A stretch of 64,000 nucleotides of DNA from assembly GCF_003326795.1 (NCBI RefSeq), contig NZ_JPWI01000009.1, positions 62,001 through 126,000 of the forward strand, in the 5' to 3' direction. The translations under genes were made by a program, and so were the position numbers. Below are positions 53,900-62,529 of the stretch, one piece after another. The notes beneath the pieces are model-generated. The model was not told where the DNA came from. It ran no database searches and worked only from the letters and a program-made list of their open reading frames with translations. The DNA comes from Thalassospira profundimaris (GTDB lineage Bacteria; Pseudomonadota; Alphaproteobacteria; Rhodospirillales; Thalassospiraceae). Every line of letters begins with the position of its first letter. The first letter of the stretch is position 1.

Positions 53900-54470
53900 A
53901 GATCGCTTGCGCAAACTGCTGGGCATTAAACCCAAGAGGAAACAGCTACCTTCCTATGTAACCATCGGAAAGCACTCCTATGGTTTGAACAAGAATATGA
54001 TCGCAGGAGTTTCTTCTGACGCATCCCTGACAGTAGGTAGTTACTGTTCGATTGGGCCTGATGTTCTTTTTCTGTGCAAGGTAGATCACCCTCTTGATCA
54101 CCCAAGCACTTATCCCTTCAAGACCCGCCTGTGGGACACTGAAAATGGTAACCAGGACGCAATTACCAAAGGTCCGATAAGTCTGGAACATGATGTCTGG
54201 ATCGGCGCGCGTGCAATCATTTTGTCGGGTGTAAAAATCGGAACAGGTGCAGTGGTCGCCGCCGGAGCAGTTGTAACAAAAGACGTCCCCCCATACGCAA
54301 TTGTCGGGGGAAATCCCGCCAGGATCATTCGAAAGCGGTTCGACGATGAGGTAATCGAACAGCTTCTTGAAACATGCTGGTGGGAGCTTTCTGATGCAAA
54401 GCTCAAGGAACTGTCACCATTGCTGTACGGTACACCCAAGGAATTTATAGAAGCAGTTCGCCGCCAATGA
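53889..54470 (+). CDS. Hexapeptide-repeat acetyltransferase (CatB/LbH type)
   Basis: A 193-residue left-handed beta-helix enzyme that O- or N-acetylates a sugar or small molecule. The hexapeptide repeats run from about 55 to 145: [11 protein letters not shown], the His of the KVDHPLD region, then [33 protein letters not shown] (seen as [14 protein letters not shown] and [17 protein letters not shown]) and the final [13 protein letters not shown]. The ATG at 53889 lies inside the end of the previous gene. It closes the glycan cluster; the decorated residue is unknown. Confidence 0.88.
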   Translation: MKLKDRLRKLLGIKPKRKQLPSYVTIGKHSYGLNKNMIAGVSSDASLTVGSYCSIGPDVLFLCKVDHPLDHPSTYPFKTRLWDTENGNQDAITKGPISLEHDVWIGARAIILSGVKIGTGAVVAAGAVVTKDVPPYAIVGGNPARIIRKRFDDEVIEQLLETCWWELSDAKLKELSPLLYGTPKEFIEAVRRQ

Positions 54471-54498
54471 GCGAGCTCGCAATAACGGTGATGTTCCG

Positions 54499-55413
54499 TT
54501 AAACCAATCCGCGTGCAATCCTGAAAATCTCGCTGCGGAGCCATTTATGTGCAGCATTCGCCGCATTCCGGACATGCCAGTATTGAGCAAATCCATATCC
54601 GGGAAACGCCAGCGGAAACTCGCAGGTCGCAAAGCCCCCCATCATGTTTTCCGACAGCCGTGACGGTAATGTCGCGATGATCTTGGTCCCGCGGATCAGG
54701 TTTGGAATACTGGCAAAGGTTGAAACTTGTAGTGCCGTGCGGCGAGATCGGCCAGCTGCACGAAGCATATCATCAATCGCCGACACATCATTCGCCCCGA
54801 TAATCACGCGCGCATGATCTGCTGCGCAATAACGATCCAACGTATCGGGTGGCCCATCGTGAAAAGCCGGATCATAAAAGCAACGCATCCGTTCGCGAAA
54901 CAGGGCCTGCATCGCGATATCAGCATGTTTGCCCGCTGACTGAATACTTATGGCATGGTCAATTTTGCCGTTGCGGAGCAAGCTGACAAAATGGTCCTCG
55001 CCACTAATCGACAGAATCTTGAGCCGGATATCCGCCTTGCACGCCTGTAAACGTTGCATCAAGGCCGGCAGGACCACCGCGACTTCATAGTCATTGGCAC
55101 CAAGAGTAAAGCGCGCAAAGTGATCCGGATTATCGGGATCAAATGTTACCACGCGGGTCAGATCCCGCATGCCTTGCAGCAGCACGCGAATTTGCGGCGC
55201 AATTTCATCAGCATGTGCGGTTGGCGAGATCGACCGTCCCGATCTTACAAACAACGGATCACCTACGATCTGGCGCAACCGGTCAAGCCCGTGACTGACG
55301 GTTGGCTGACCGACACCAAGGCGATTGGCCGCAGCTGTTACCGACCCTTCGTCATAGATGGTCAGGAACAGACGCAGCAAACGATAATCAAGATCCAATT
55401 CATCGATATTCAT
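54499..55413 (-). CDS. LysR family regulator (NodD-like)
   Basis: 304 residues. The winged helix-turn-helix is in LRLFLTIYDEGSVTAAANRL (LRLFLTIYDEG, SVTAAANRL), then VGQPTVSHGLDRLRQIVGD and LFVRSGRSISPTA. The effector domain fills the rest. It is divergent from the NmrA-like reductase gene with about 100 bp of AT-rich DNA between the starts, the classical position for control of that gene. It is convergent with the last gene of the glycan cluster. Confidence 0.88.
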   Translation of the reverse strand: MNIDELDLDYRLLRLFLTIYDEGSVTAAANRLGVGQPTVSHGLDRLRQIVGDPLFVRSGRSISPTAHADEIAPQIRVLLQGMRDLTRVVTFDPDNPDHFARFTLGANDYEVAVVLPALMQRLQACKADIRLKILSISGEDHFVSLLRNGKIDHAISIQSAGKHADIAMQALFRERMRCFYDPAFHDGPPDTLDRYCAADHARVIIGANDVSAIDDMLRAAGRSRRTALQVSTFASIPNLIRGTKIIATLPSRLSENMMGGFATCEFPLAFPGYGFAQYWHVRNAANAAHKWLRSEIFRIARGLV

Positions 55414-55515
55414 GCATATTAATTATCATATTCATCGAATTGATCATATAACTTATTGCCGTCAAACTCCATGTTATTCACAGGCGCCGCCTGCCCCTTA
55501 TCCGGAGAATTTGAC

Positions 55516-56379
55516 ATGAAAACACTGATTACCGGCGCAACCGGCCAACTCGGAAGCCTCGTTGTAAAACATCTTCTGGATCACCTTCCCGCCAATCAGA
55601 TCGCCGTAAGCGTTCGGACACCTGCAAAGGCCGATCAGCTTGCCACCCAGGGCATTGATGTGCGCCATGGCGATTTTGACGACCTTGCTTTGATGACGAC
55701 CGCGTTCAAGGGCATTGATACCGTCCTGATCATTTCGGCAGAGGCCGATAACGCCACGCGCATTGCACAGCATCGCACCGCTGTTGATGCAGCCAAGGCT
55801 GCCGGGGTTAGACATCTGGTCTATACCAGCATTGTCAATCCGCGTGCGGATGCCGATTTCACCTATTCGGCCATCCATCTTGATACCGAGAATTACATCA
55901 AGGCAAGCGGCCTGGACTATACCCTGCTGCGCAACAGCTTCTATGCCGACCTGCTGCTGGCCGGTGTGCCGCATGCTCTTGAAACCGGCGCTTATGGCGC
56001 ACCGGCTGGGGATGCCAAAATCACCTATATCCCGCGCAATGATCTGGCCGAAGCAGCAGCAACCGTACTTGCCAATCCGGCCGCACATATCAACAAAATC
56101 TATGATCTGACCGGCGGCAAGGCCGTCACCCATACCGAGATCGCAGGTTACATCGCCAAGGCCACCGGCAAGGATATTCAGTTTGCCGACCTGCCCGCTG
56201 ATGTCCATGTCGGCATCCTCAATGGCATCGGGCTGCCGGGCCATCTGGTCGAAGCCCTTGCCGGTCTTTATGTTGGCGCCAAGAAAGGTGACTACGAAAC
56301 CGTCAGTAAAGATTTCGAAAAACTTGTCGGACGCAAACCGCAATCTGTTGAGGACTTTATTGCCGGAGCGCTCAAATGA
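55516..56379 (+). CDS. NmrA-like NAD(P)-binding reductase (YtfG/QOR2-type)
   Basis: 287 residues of the atypical SDR group related to quinone oxidoreductase 2. TGATGQLGSLVVKHL is the cofactor motif and VLIISAEADN and HLVYTSIVNPRADADF follow. The catalytic Tyr-Lys pair is missing, as is normal for NmrA-like proteins. It should bind NADPH and may reduce quinones or other electrophiles. The start at 55516 has CGGAGAA upstream. Its end overlaps the next start (ATGA). Confidence 0.88.
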   Translation: MKTLITGATGQLGSLVVKHLLDHLPANQIAVSVRTPAKADQLATQGIDVRHGDFDDLALMTTAFKGIDTVLIISAEADNATRIAQHRTAVDAAKAAGVRHLVYTSIVNPRADADFTYSAIHLDTENYIKASGLDYTLLRNSFYADLLLAGVPHALETGAYGAPAGDAKITYIPRNDLAEAAATVLANPAAHINKIYDLTGGKAVTHTEIAGYIAKATGKDIQFADLPADVHVGILNGIGLPGHLVEALAGLYVGAKKGDYETVSKDFEKLVGRKPQSVEDFIAGALK

Positions 56380-56831
56380 TCGGATCAAAATCCATTCTGC
56401 GGTCAGCGTTACTCATGGCCTTGCTCACTATCACGCACCCGCTTCACGCAGGCGAGATAGAGGATCGCAATACCGCCAATACCGTCGCATTCTATGAGAT
56501 GGTCTTTAACCAGCATAATGTCGATGGCGCGATTACCAAGTTTATGGGCGATGAATATATTCAGCATAACCCCTTTGCGCCTGACGGCATTGAAGGGTTC
56601 CGCTCAGCCATCACAGGCTGGTTGAAGGCCGATCCTTCGATCCATGCCGACATCGTCCGGACAATTGCCCAGGATGATCTGGTCACACTTCATGTTCGCT
56701 CCACGTCCGCACAGGGCGAAAGTGCAGTGATAGATATCTTCCGGCTTGATGCAGATGGCAAGATTGTCGAGCATTGGGATGTTTCCCAGCCTGTTCCTGA
56801 CCAACAGGCTCACGACAACACCATGTTCTAG
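56376..56831 (+). CDS. Exported SnoaL-like (NTF2-fold) protein
   Basis: 151 residues with a signal peptide (SILRSALLMALLTITHPLHA, cleaved near residue 25). The mature part is an NTF2-fold SnoaL-like domain: VAFYEMVFNQHNVDGAI, MGDEYIQHNPFAPDGIEGFR, then the acidic/His pocket and KIVEHWDVSQPVPD. Such domains bind or isomerise small polyketide-like molecules. It is translated with the reductase through an ATGA overlap; a periplasmic protein paired with a cytoplasmic reductase suggests detoxification of one compound. Confidence 0.86.
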   Translation: MIGSKSILRSALLMALLTITHPLHAGEIEDRNTANTVAFYEMVFNQHNVDGAITKFMGDEYIQHNPFAPDGIEGFRSAITGWLKADPSIHADIVRTIAQDDLVTLHVRSTSAQGESAVIDIFRLDADGKIVEHWDVSQPVPDQQAHDNTMF

Positions 56832-56850
56832 ACCACTGGCACCGCAACAA

Positions 56851-56886
56851 ACAAACAGCCGCCCGACATTCCGGGCGGCTGTTTGT
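56851..56886. terminator. Long perfect hairpin after the SnoaL-like gene
   Basis: A 15-bp perfect stem (ACAAACAGCCGCCCG / CGGGCGGCTGTTTGT) with a 6-nt loop. The T run is poor, but the position between convergent transcripts supports termination. Confidence 0.75.
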
Positions 56887-56952
56887 CTAGATAAGAAAAC
56901 GGGGCCCAAACGGGCTCCGGCAAGTTTACAGGGAGACATCCTGGAACTGACA

Positions 56953-57033
56953 TTACGGAGCAAACGCCAGCAGGGAAGAAACGAAAAGCACGGCGGTCGA
57001 TGTGATCGAAAAGACGACATATTTGACAATCAT
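56953..57033 (-). CDS. 26-residue hydrophobic peptide
   Basis: A short gene: MIVKYVVFSITSTA then VLFVSSLLAFAP, a single hydrophobic helix after a Lys, so a small membrane peptide or a bare signal-like peptide. AAGGAA lies about 8 nt before the ATG at 57033. It lies about 140 bp after the DUF1348 gene on the same strand and may be the end of that operon. I know no family. Its support is the ribosome site, the clean hydrophobic profile and the otherwise empty space. Confidence 0.5.
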   Translation of the reverse strand: MIVKYVVFSITSTAVLFVSSLLAFAP

Positions 57034-57173
57034 GTTCAGGTTCCTTTGCGGGGAGGCAGGCAAGTCGGCACCGGGGACGCACCACCTTGCCTGCCGGGTA
57101 GAACTTGCTTCCGCCGAACTTTCCTATCCGTTTAAGGAACCGGAACATGGCGGGGTAATCGGTTTGGGTTGTT

Positions 57174-57638
57174 TCAAAGTCCGAGTTCGGACAATTCCGG
57201 ATGATCATCGGGACGGCGGCCAAGCGGCCAGTGGAACAGCCGTTCCTGTTCAGTAATCGGCTTGTCATTGATCGAGGCAACGCGATGGCGCATCAGGCCG
57301 TGTTCATCAAATTCCCAGTTTTCATTGCCATAGGCACGAAACCAGTTACCGCTGTCATCGCGATATTCATAGGCAAAACGCACCGCAATTCGATTTTCCC
57401 GGAATGCCCAAAGTTCCTTGATCAGACGATATTCCCGCTCCTTCTCCCACTTGCGGGTCAGGAAGGCGACGATGTTTTCACGTCCTTCAAAGATCTCGGC
57501 ACGGTTACGCCAACGGCTGTCCTCGGTATAGGCCAGTGCAACTTTACTCGGGTCTTGCCCGTTCCAGCCGTCTTCGGCCAAGCGAACCTTTTGCGTAGCG
57601 GTTTCAAGATCAAAGGGCGGAAGTGGTGGACGTGACAT
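57174..57638 (-). CDS. DUF1348 (NTF2-fold) protein
   Basis: 154 residues, family length. The start at 57638 gives [20 protein letters not shown], the standard opening of the family, with AAGG upstream; an ATG at 57647 is less likely. The core shows [39 protein letters not shown] and the end [20 protein letters not shown]. The fold is a cone-shaped NTF2-like pocket. No activity is established. It follows the AhpD-like gene by about 95 bp, with a hairpin between, and is probably under the same TetR control. Confidence 0.9.
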   Translation of the reverse strand: MSRPPLPPFDLETATQKVRLAEDGWNGQDPSKVALAYTEDSRWRNRAEIFEGRENIVAFLTRKWEKEREYRLIKELWAFRENRIAVRFAYEYRDDSGNWFRAYGNENWEFDEHGLMRHRVASINDKPITEQERLFHWPLGRRPDDHPELSELGL

Positions 57639-57672
57639 GGTTTTCATCCTTGGACTGTCATCAGGAAAAAGA

Positions 57673-57720
57673 CCCCGGTCGACGCGGGCAGATATGCGGA
57701 GGGGGGACCGTCGACCGGGG
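57673..57720 (-). other. Hairpin between the AhpD-like and DUF1348 genes
   Basis: An 11-bp perfect stem (CCCCGGTCGAC / GTCGACCGGGG) with a 26-nt loop. On the minus strand a run of five T follows, so it could be a partial terminator that lowers expression of the downstream DUF1348 gene. Confidence 0.55.
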
Positions 57721-57733
57721 GCGCACCGGAATG

Positions 57734-58282
57734 TTACGCAGCCGCAGCGCGCACTACCGGGAAGTCAATCGGGGTGCCAAATGCCTCGTTGAGGTAATTG
57801 GTGAGGGTGTTCAGCGCGACATGCGCAACAATTTCGACAAGCTCGGCTTCGCTGTAACCAGCTGACTTGACGGCATTGACGTCTTCCTCGCTGACCTGCC
57901 CGCGCTGGTGAACCAGTGCAACCGCGAAACGCACGGCAGCATTGGCCTTCTGATCGCTCGACTTGCCATTACGGTTGGCTGCGATTTCGGCATCATCAAG
58001 CTTGGCAAGGTTTTTACCAAGATAGCTATGCGCTGACAGGCAATAGTCACAACCATTGATCTGGGCAACAGCAAGCGCGATGCGTTCGCGGGTCTGGGCG
58101 TCAAGTGCGCCCTTTGCCAGGGCACCATTCAAACCAAGATAGCCTTCAAGGGCAGCCGGGCTGTTTGCGGTCAGACGGAAAAGGTTCGGCACGACACCGA
58201 GCTGTTTGTTGACGGCCTCAAGAAGCGGCTGGGCAGCTGCAGGTGCGGCGTCAATCGACGCAGGAAGTGTAATTCTGGTCAT
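57734..58282 (-). CDS. Carboxymuconolactone decarboxylase / AhpD-like peroxidase protein
   Basis: 182 residues. The AhpD active site CDYCLSAH is present: Cys78, Cys81 and His85, the C-x2-C-x3-H relay that reduces peroxides. The opening and the [17 protein letters not shown] and [20 protein letters not shown] regions match the uncharacterised peroxidase-related group. The ATG at 58282 follows GAGGAGAAAACCC, a fair ribosome site. It is divergent from a TetR gene with two copies of an 18-bp operator between, so induction by an electrophile or oxidant is likely. Confidence 0.92.
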   Translation of the reverse strand: MTRITLPASIDAAPAAAQPLLEAVNKQLGVVPNLFRLTANSPAALEGYLGLNGALAKGALDAQTRERIALAVAQINGCDYCLSAHSYLGKNLAKLDDAEIAANRNGKSSDQKANAAVRFAVALVHQRGQVSEEDVNAVKSAGYSEAELVEIVAHVALNTLTNYLNEAFGTPIDFPVVRAAAA

Positions 58283-58332
58283 AGGGTTTTCTCCTCAATA
58301 GCGAAATGTTCGTGTTCAAGTATCAATATGAA

Positions 58333-58350
58333 TACAGACAGGTCTGTCTA
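58333..58350. promoter_or_regulatory. TetR operator A
   Basis: TACAGACAGGTCTGTCTA, an inverted repeat of CAGAC/GTCTG, about 50 bp before the AhpD-like start. The same sequence in nearly the same form occurs again at 58429. Confidence 0.75.
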
Positions 58351-58428
58351 CTTGTCAAATATATTTTTAAAACGATCATTCTGAAATTTTGAATCTATTG
58401 CTTTTCTGCGACTTTCAGGGCAAAAGAA

Positions 58429-58446
58429 TACAGACCGGTCTGACTA
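58429..58446. promoter_or_regulatory. TetR operator B
   Basis: TACAGACCGGTCTGACTA contains the perfect palindrome CAGACCGGTCTG and is 14 bp before the TetR start codon. It agrees with operator A at 16 of 18 positions. Confidence 0.78.
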
Positions 58447-58460
58447 TTGGAGATATAAAA

Positions 58461-59039
58461 GTGCGATCAAAACGCGACGATCTTGTCGATACTGCCTTGC
58501 GCCTGTTCTACACACAGGGCTTCAACGCCACTGGAATTGACAAAATTCTGGCCGAGTCCGGCGTCGCCAAAATGACCATGTACAAGCACTTCAAATCCAA
58601 GGATGAATTGATCCTTGCCGCGCTGCAACGCCGGGATGAACAGTTTCGTGAATGGCTTGCCGGCGAGATGACAAAGGCATCTGATCAGCCGCGCGAACAG
58701 CTCCTTGCGATGTTTGATGCCCTGGAACAATGGTTCCGGGGACGTGCCTTTAAGGGACTCGGCTTTGCGGGCTGTGCCTTTATCAATGCATCGGGCGAGT
58801 TTTCACAATCCGATCATCCCGCCCACCGCCTTGCAGCTGAACACAAACAATCGGTTCTCGACTACATCGCCGGCCTTTGCGCGGATGCAGGTGCCAAGGA
58901 TCCGGTCACACTTGCCGAACAACTCGCCCTACTCAAGGAAGGCGCAATTGTGACCGCTCAGGTACGCGGCCTTCCTGATGCCGCCCAAACGGCAAAATCG
59001 ATTGCCAAGGGATTGCTTGACGCGGCCCTGCCCGCTTAG
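58461..59039 (+). CDS. TetR family regulator of the AhpD-like operon
   Basis: 192 residues. The helix-turn-helix is at about 5-50: DDLVDTALRLFYTQGFNATG (in two parts, DDLVDTALRL and FYTQGFNATG), IDKILAESGVAKMTMYKHF. The recognition helix VAKMTMYKHF is that of the YcdC/electrophile-sensing group. The ligand domain has GCAFINASGEF with Cys. A GTG at 58461 is chosen because GGAG lies 8 nt upstream; the frame before it is not protein-like. It probably represses itself and the divergent operon through the two operators. Confidence 0.86.
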   Translation: MRSKRDDLVDTALRLFYTQGFNATGIDKILAESGVAKMTMYKHFKSKDELILAALQRRDEQFREWLAGEMTKASDQPREQLLAMFDALEQWFRGRAFKGLGFAGCAFINASGEFSQSDHPAHRLAAEHKQSVLDYIAGLCADAGAKDPVTLAEQLALLKEGAIVTAQVRGLPDAAQTAKSIAKGLLDAALPA

Positions 59040-59056
59040 GACCCACCCCACAAAAC

Positions 59057-59085
59057 AAAACGGGGCCCGTTACGGCCCCGTTTTT
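59057..59085. terminator. Bidirectional terminator between the TetR gene and rnd
   Basis: An 11-bp perfect stem (AAAACGGGGCC / GGCCCCGTTTT) between convergent genes, with T runs suited to both strands. Confidence 0.9.
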
Positions 59086-59108
59086 GTATATCCGGTCGTC
59101 AGATTTAC

Positions 59109-60272
59109 CTAGTCGTTCAGGTCAACAAGAACAACTTCGCCATTCTGAAGTTTCAGACCAAGCTGCCCGTGTTTAAGGCGCAAGGCATACTGACCAAAAA
59201 GATCACGACGCCAGCCATGCATGGCCGGAACATCGGCATTATCATCAGCCGCAATGTTCTGAAGATCATCGCCAGATGCCACCAGACGCTGGGCAACACC
59301 CTTTTCCTCGGCGCAAAGCTTTAGCAGCACCTTAAGCAGTTCTACCGTCGGGCCAATCCCGGCCGGAAGTTCGATGCGCTGCTTGGGCTTCGGCCACAGG
59401 TCCTGCGGACTGTCCAGGGCTGCCTTGATGGCCTCGATGATCGCCTGACCGGGTTTGGAGCTTCCGAAATTACGGCCAACACCCCGGGTCTTGTCGAGAT
59501 CTTCTTCACTCATCGGCTGACGCGCGGCGATATCAAGAAGCGTGTCATCGCGCAGAATGCGATTCCGTGGAAGGTTCTTGCGCTGGGCCTCGGTTTCACG
59601 CCATTCGCCAAGCGCACGAGCAACTGCCAGAAACTTCGGGCTGTTGGACCGTGTCTTGAGACGCAACCATGCTTCCGCCGGATCAATCGAATAGATCGAC
59701 GGATCGGTCAGACGTTCCATTTCCTCATTGAGCCATACGGCACGGCCATTGGCCTCAAGACGATCATGGAAGTCTTCAAAGATCACCCGCAGATGGGTGA
59801 CATCCGAAAGCGCGTAGCTGATCTGTTTCGATGAAAGCGGACGGCGCGACCAGTCGGTAAAGCGCATCGATTTATCAATGCTTTTGCGCGCCACCTTGTT
59901 GACCAGCGTTTCATATCCAACCTGATCACCATAGCCCAGCACCATGGCAGCCACCTGGGTGTCAAACACCGGATGGGGCACCTTGCCAGACAGATGAACA
60001 AAGATTTCGATATCCTGACGGGCGGCGTGAAACACCTTGATCACGCTTTCATCCTGCATCAGGTCAAACAGCGGAGTCAGGTCAATGCCCTCGGCAAGCG
60101 GATCGACCGCAGCACCGTTGTCGGAATGTTCAGGGCTTGCAAGCTGCACAAGACACAGTTGCGGCCAATAGGTCGAATCCCGCATGAATTCGGTATCGAC
60201 AGTGACATATTCGAACTTGCGCAAGCTTTCACACAGTGTGCGCAGTTCTTCTGTAGTTGTAATAGGTTCCAT
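59109..60272 (-). CDS. rnd: Ribonuclease D
   Basis: A 3'-5' exoribonuclease trimming tRNA and other stable RNA precursors. It has 387 residues, family length. The DEDD catalytic set is visible: DTEFMRDSTYWP (Asp, Glu), then KVFHAARQDIEIF (Asp) and YALSDVTHLRVIF with Tyr and Asp of the DEDDy type. The HRDC domain follows at about 210-290 (ALGEWRETEAQRKNLPRNRI, in parts). The start ATG is at 60272. It reads alone between a convergent TetR gene and the desuccinylase-like gene about 130 bp upstream. Confidence 0.95.
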   Translation of the reverse strand: MEPITTTEELRTLCESLRKFEYVTVDTEFMRDSTYWPQLCLVQLASPEHSDNGAAVDPLAEGIDLTPLFDLMQDESVIKVFHAARQDIEIFVHLSGKVPHPVFDTQVAAMVLGYGDQVGYETLVNKVARKSIDKSMRFTDWSRRPLSSKQISYALSDVTHLRVIFEDFHDRLEANGRAVWLNEEMERLTDPSIYSIDPAEAWLRLKTRSNSPKFLAVARALGEWRETEAQRKNLPRNRILRDDTLLDIAARQPMSEEDLDKTRGVGRNFGSSKPGQAIIEAIKAALDSPQDLWPKPKQRIELPAGIGPTVELLKVLLKLCAEEKGVAQRLVASGDDLQNIAADDNADVPAMHGWRRDLFGQYALRLKHGQLGLKLQNGEVVLVDLND

Positions 60273-60402
60273 GAGGATTGCTATAGCATTGCCCGGATCA
60301 ATTCGCCAGTAGCTTCGATGCAGGTCTGGTCATCAATATATTCAGACAACAGCAGATACCCAGACATCGCCGCAGCCCACTCAAGTCCCTCGGATAATCT
60401 CG

Positions 60403-61482
60403 TCAGATAATCTCGTCTTCATCCAGCAACGGATCAGATTGCAGATGGGTTTCGATGGCATCCATGCGTTCCTGCACTTCGGATGGTCGCTTGATCGAGG
60501 CCACATGAAACAGCGCGTCCCCCTGATTGACAATCGGAAGGTTGGTACGCCCGATAATAAGGCCATCCTCACGCGCAAAGACTTCTTCATCGGTTTGCCC
60601 GAACGGGTCGGCCACGGCGGCCACCACGTCGCCTGCATGGACAAACTCGCCGGCAATCTTGAATGTCCGCAAGATGCCGCCGACAGGCGCGCGCAGCCAG
60701 TGACTGTTCGATGACTTGAACGACTTCACGCGCGGTTCGCGTATGGTCCGTTGCGATATCATGCCCAGTTTGCGCATCACGCGCAAAACACCCGACACCC
60801 CTGCCCGGATCGACATTTCATCAAAGCGAAGCCCCTCGCCTGCTTCATAAAGCAGGATCGGCACCCCCAGCTCGCGTGCGGCCTGACGAAGCGATCCTTC
60901 GCGCAGCGGGCTGGTCAGAATGATCGGCGCGCCAAAGGCCTCGGCATATTCCATGATGTCAGGATCGTCTTCATTGACCCTGATCTGGGGCAAGTTAACG
61001 CGGTTAACAGCCGCGGAATGAAGATCAATTCCGAAGTCCGACCTTTCAACAATTTCATGGAGGAAAAGATGGGCAAGCTGGGCGGCCAGCGATCCACGCG
61101 CATGCCCCGGAAAACTGCGGTTAAGGTCGCGGCGGTCAGGCAAATAGCGCGTATGGTTCAAAAAACCGAAGGCATTGACCAGCGGCACCGCAAGCAAGGT
61201 TCCGCGCATCCCGCGCAGTCCTGCTGATTTCAGAACGCGGCGGATGACTTCCACGCCGACAATCTCGTCACCATGCACCGCCCCGCTGACAAACAGAACA
61301 GGACCGGGGCGTTTCCCGTGAACGACATTGACCGTCAGATTGACCGGCGTGTGATTGGAAAGAAGCGAGATCGGAATATCGACAATCTTGCGTGTCCCCG
61401 GAGCAACCTTTTTCCCGCCAATTTCAAAATCAGGGGTCTTGGGAGTTTTGTTTTTTCCCTTGGCCGTTCCGGTTTCGCTCAT
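60403..61482 (-). CDS. Succinylglutamate desuccinylase/aspartoacylase family zinc hydrolase
   Basis: 359 residues. The zinc site is visible: VHGDEIVG (His and Glu) and DLHSAA (His). NHTRYLPDRRDLNRSFPG carries substrate-binding Arg residues, and the C-terminal extension (about 260-359) is a lipoyl-like beta domain. The start at 61482 has AAAGGA 8 nt upstream and lies 4 nt after the rimK stop. Members cleave amide-linked acyl or amino-acid groups from N-acyl amino acids. With RimK and a RimB-like protease next to it, removal of added glutamate is an inviting guess. Confidence 0.88.
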   Translation of the reverse strand: MSETGTAKGKNKTPKTPDFEIGGKKVAPGTRKIVDIPISLLSNHTPVNLTVNVVHGKRPGPVLFVSGAVHGDEIVGVEVIRRVLKSAGLRGMRGTLLAVPLVNAFGFLNHTRYLPDRRDLNRSFPGHARGSLAAQLAHLFLHEIVERSDFGIDLHSAAVNRVNLPQIRVNEDDPDIMEYAEAFGAPIILTSPLREGSLRQAARELGVPILLYEAGEGLRFDEMSIRAGVSGVLRVMRKLGMISQRTIREPRVKSFKSSNSHWLRAPVGGILRTFKIAGEFVHAGDVVAAVADPFGQTDEEVFAREDGLIIGRTNLPIVNQGDALFHVASIKRPSEVQERMDAIETHLQSDPLLDEDEII

Positions 61483-61486
61483 GCCG

Positions 61487-62392
61487 TCATCCTTTGCCTT
61501 TGGTCCGGACCTTGCCCGGACGGTAATCTTTCTCAAGGAATTCGATAATCATGCTGGCAATATCCTTGCCGGTAGCACCTTCGATCCCCTCAAGGCCCGG
61601 TGACGAGTTGACTTCCATCACGACAGGCCCGTGGTTCGAACGCAAAATATCGACACCACAGACATTTAGCCCCATTGCCTTGGCGGCTTCAACTGCTGTT
61701 GATCGCTCCTGCGGAGTAATACGGACAGAGCGCGCCGAACCACCGCGATGGATGTTCGACCGGAAATCGCCCTCGGCCCCCTTGCGTTCCATGCTGGCAA
61801 CGACCTTGCCACCAATCACAAAGCAACGGATGTCAGTATTGCCTGCTTCCTTGATGAACTCCTGGACCATGATGTCCACGCTGGCACCACGGAAAGCCTC
61901 GATAACCGATTTCGCCGACTTTTCGGTTTCGCCAAGAACCACACCGATCCCTTGCGTTCCTTCAAGCAGCTTGATCACCACCGGCGCACCACCAACAATC
62001 GACAGAACCTCGTCGGTTTTCTTCGGATCGTGTGCAAAGGCCGTCACCGGCAGACCAACACCACGGCGCGCAAGGATCTGCAGCGACCGCAGCTTGTCGC
62101 GCGAACGGCCAATCGCAACCGATTCATTGAGCGGATAAACACCCATCATCTCGAACTGGCGAAGAACAGCCAGACCGAAGGACGTAACCGAAACGCCAAT
62201 GCGTGGAATGACAGCTTCGTACCCCAGAAGCTTTTTGCCGCCATAATAGATTTCGGGTTTCATCGACGTGATATTCATCGAAACACGCAAGGTGCTGATG
62301 ATGTCGATCTCATGCCCACGCGCCTCGGCAGCCTCGACCAACCGTTTGTGGGAGTAAAGATTCGGATTCCGCGCAAGCATCGCGATTTTCAT
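61487..62392 (-). CDS. rimK: RimK-type ATP-grasp ligase
   Basis: 301 residues, RimK length. RimK adds glutamate residues to the C-terminus of ribosomal protein S6 (and can make poly-glutamate) using ATP. Visible motifs: [36 protein letters not shown] and [20 protein letters not shown] of the ATP-grasp fold, and [13 protein letters not shown] that binds metal. The start at 62392 ([10 protein letters not shown]) follows GGGAG 8 nt upstream; the ATG at 62419 lacks this. It is the middle of a three-gene set with the RimB-like protease and the desuccinylase-like enzyme. Confidence 0.93.
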   Translation of the reverse strand: MKIAMLARNPNLYSHKRLVEAAEARGHEIDIISTLRVSMNITSMKPEIYYGGKKLLGYEAVIPRIGVSVTSFGLAVLRQFEMMGVYPLNESVAIGRSRDKLRSLQILARRGVGLPVTAFAHDPKKTDEVLSIVGGAPVVIKLLEGTQGIGVVLGETEKSAKSVIEAFRGASVDIMVQEFIKEAGNTDIRCFVIGGKVVASMERKGAEGDFRSNIHRGGSARSVRITPQERSTAVEAAKAMGLNVCGVDILRSNHGPVVMEVNSSPGLEGIEGATGKDIASMIIEFLEKDYRPGKVRTKGKG

Positions 62393-62529
62393 ACAATGAA
62401 CTCCCGTGGTCGGCATCAAAAGGCGCGCGAACGATCCAGACGTCGTTTGCGGGGCTTTGAAATACTGTCAGAAAGAAAAAACGATCCTGCCGGGAATTTG
62501 TTCCGTCACACGATCGTTCTTCTGCGCAT

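Noticed and set aside
57002..57256. An 84-codon plus-strand frame between the SnoaL-like and DUF1348 genes
   Set aside because: It overlaps the DUF1348 3' end in antisense and has no ribosome site; the 26-aa minus-strand frame explains the space better.
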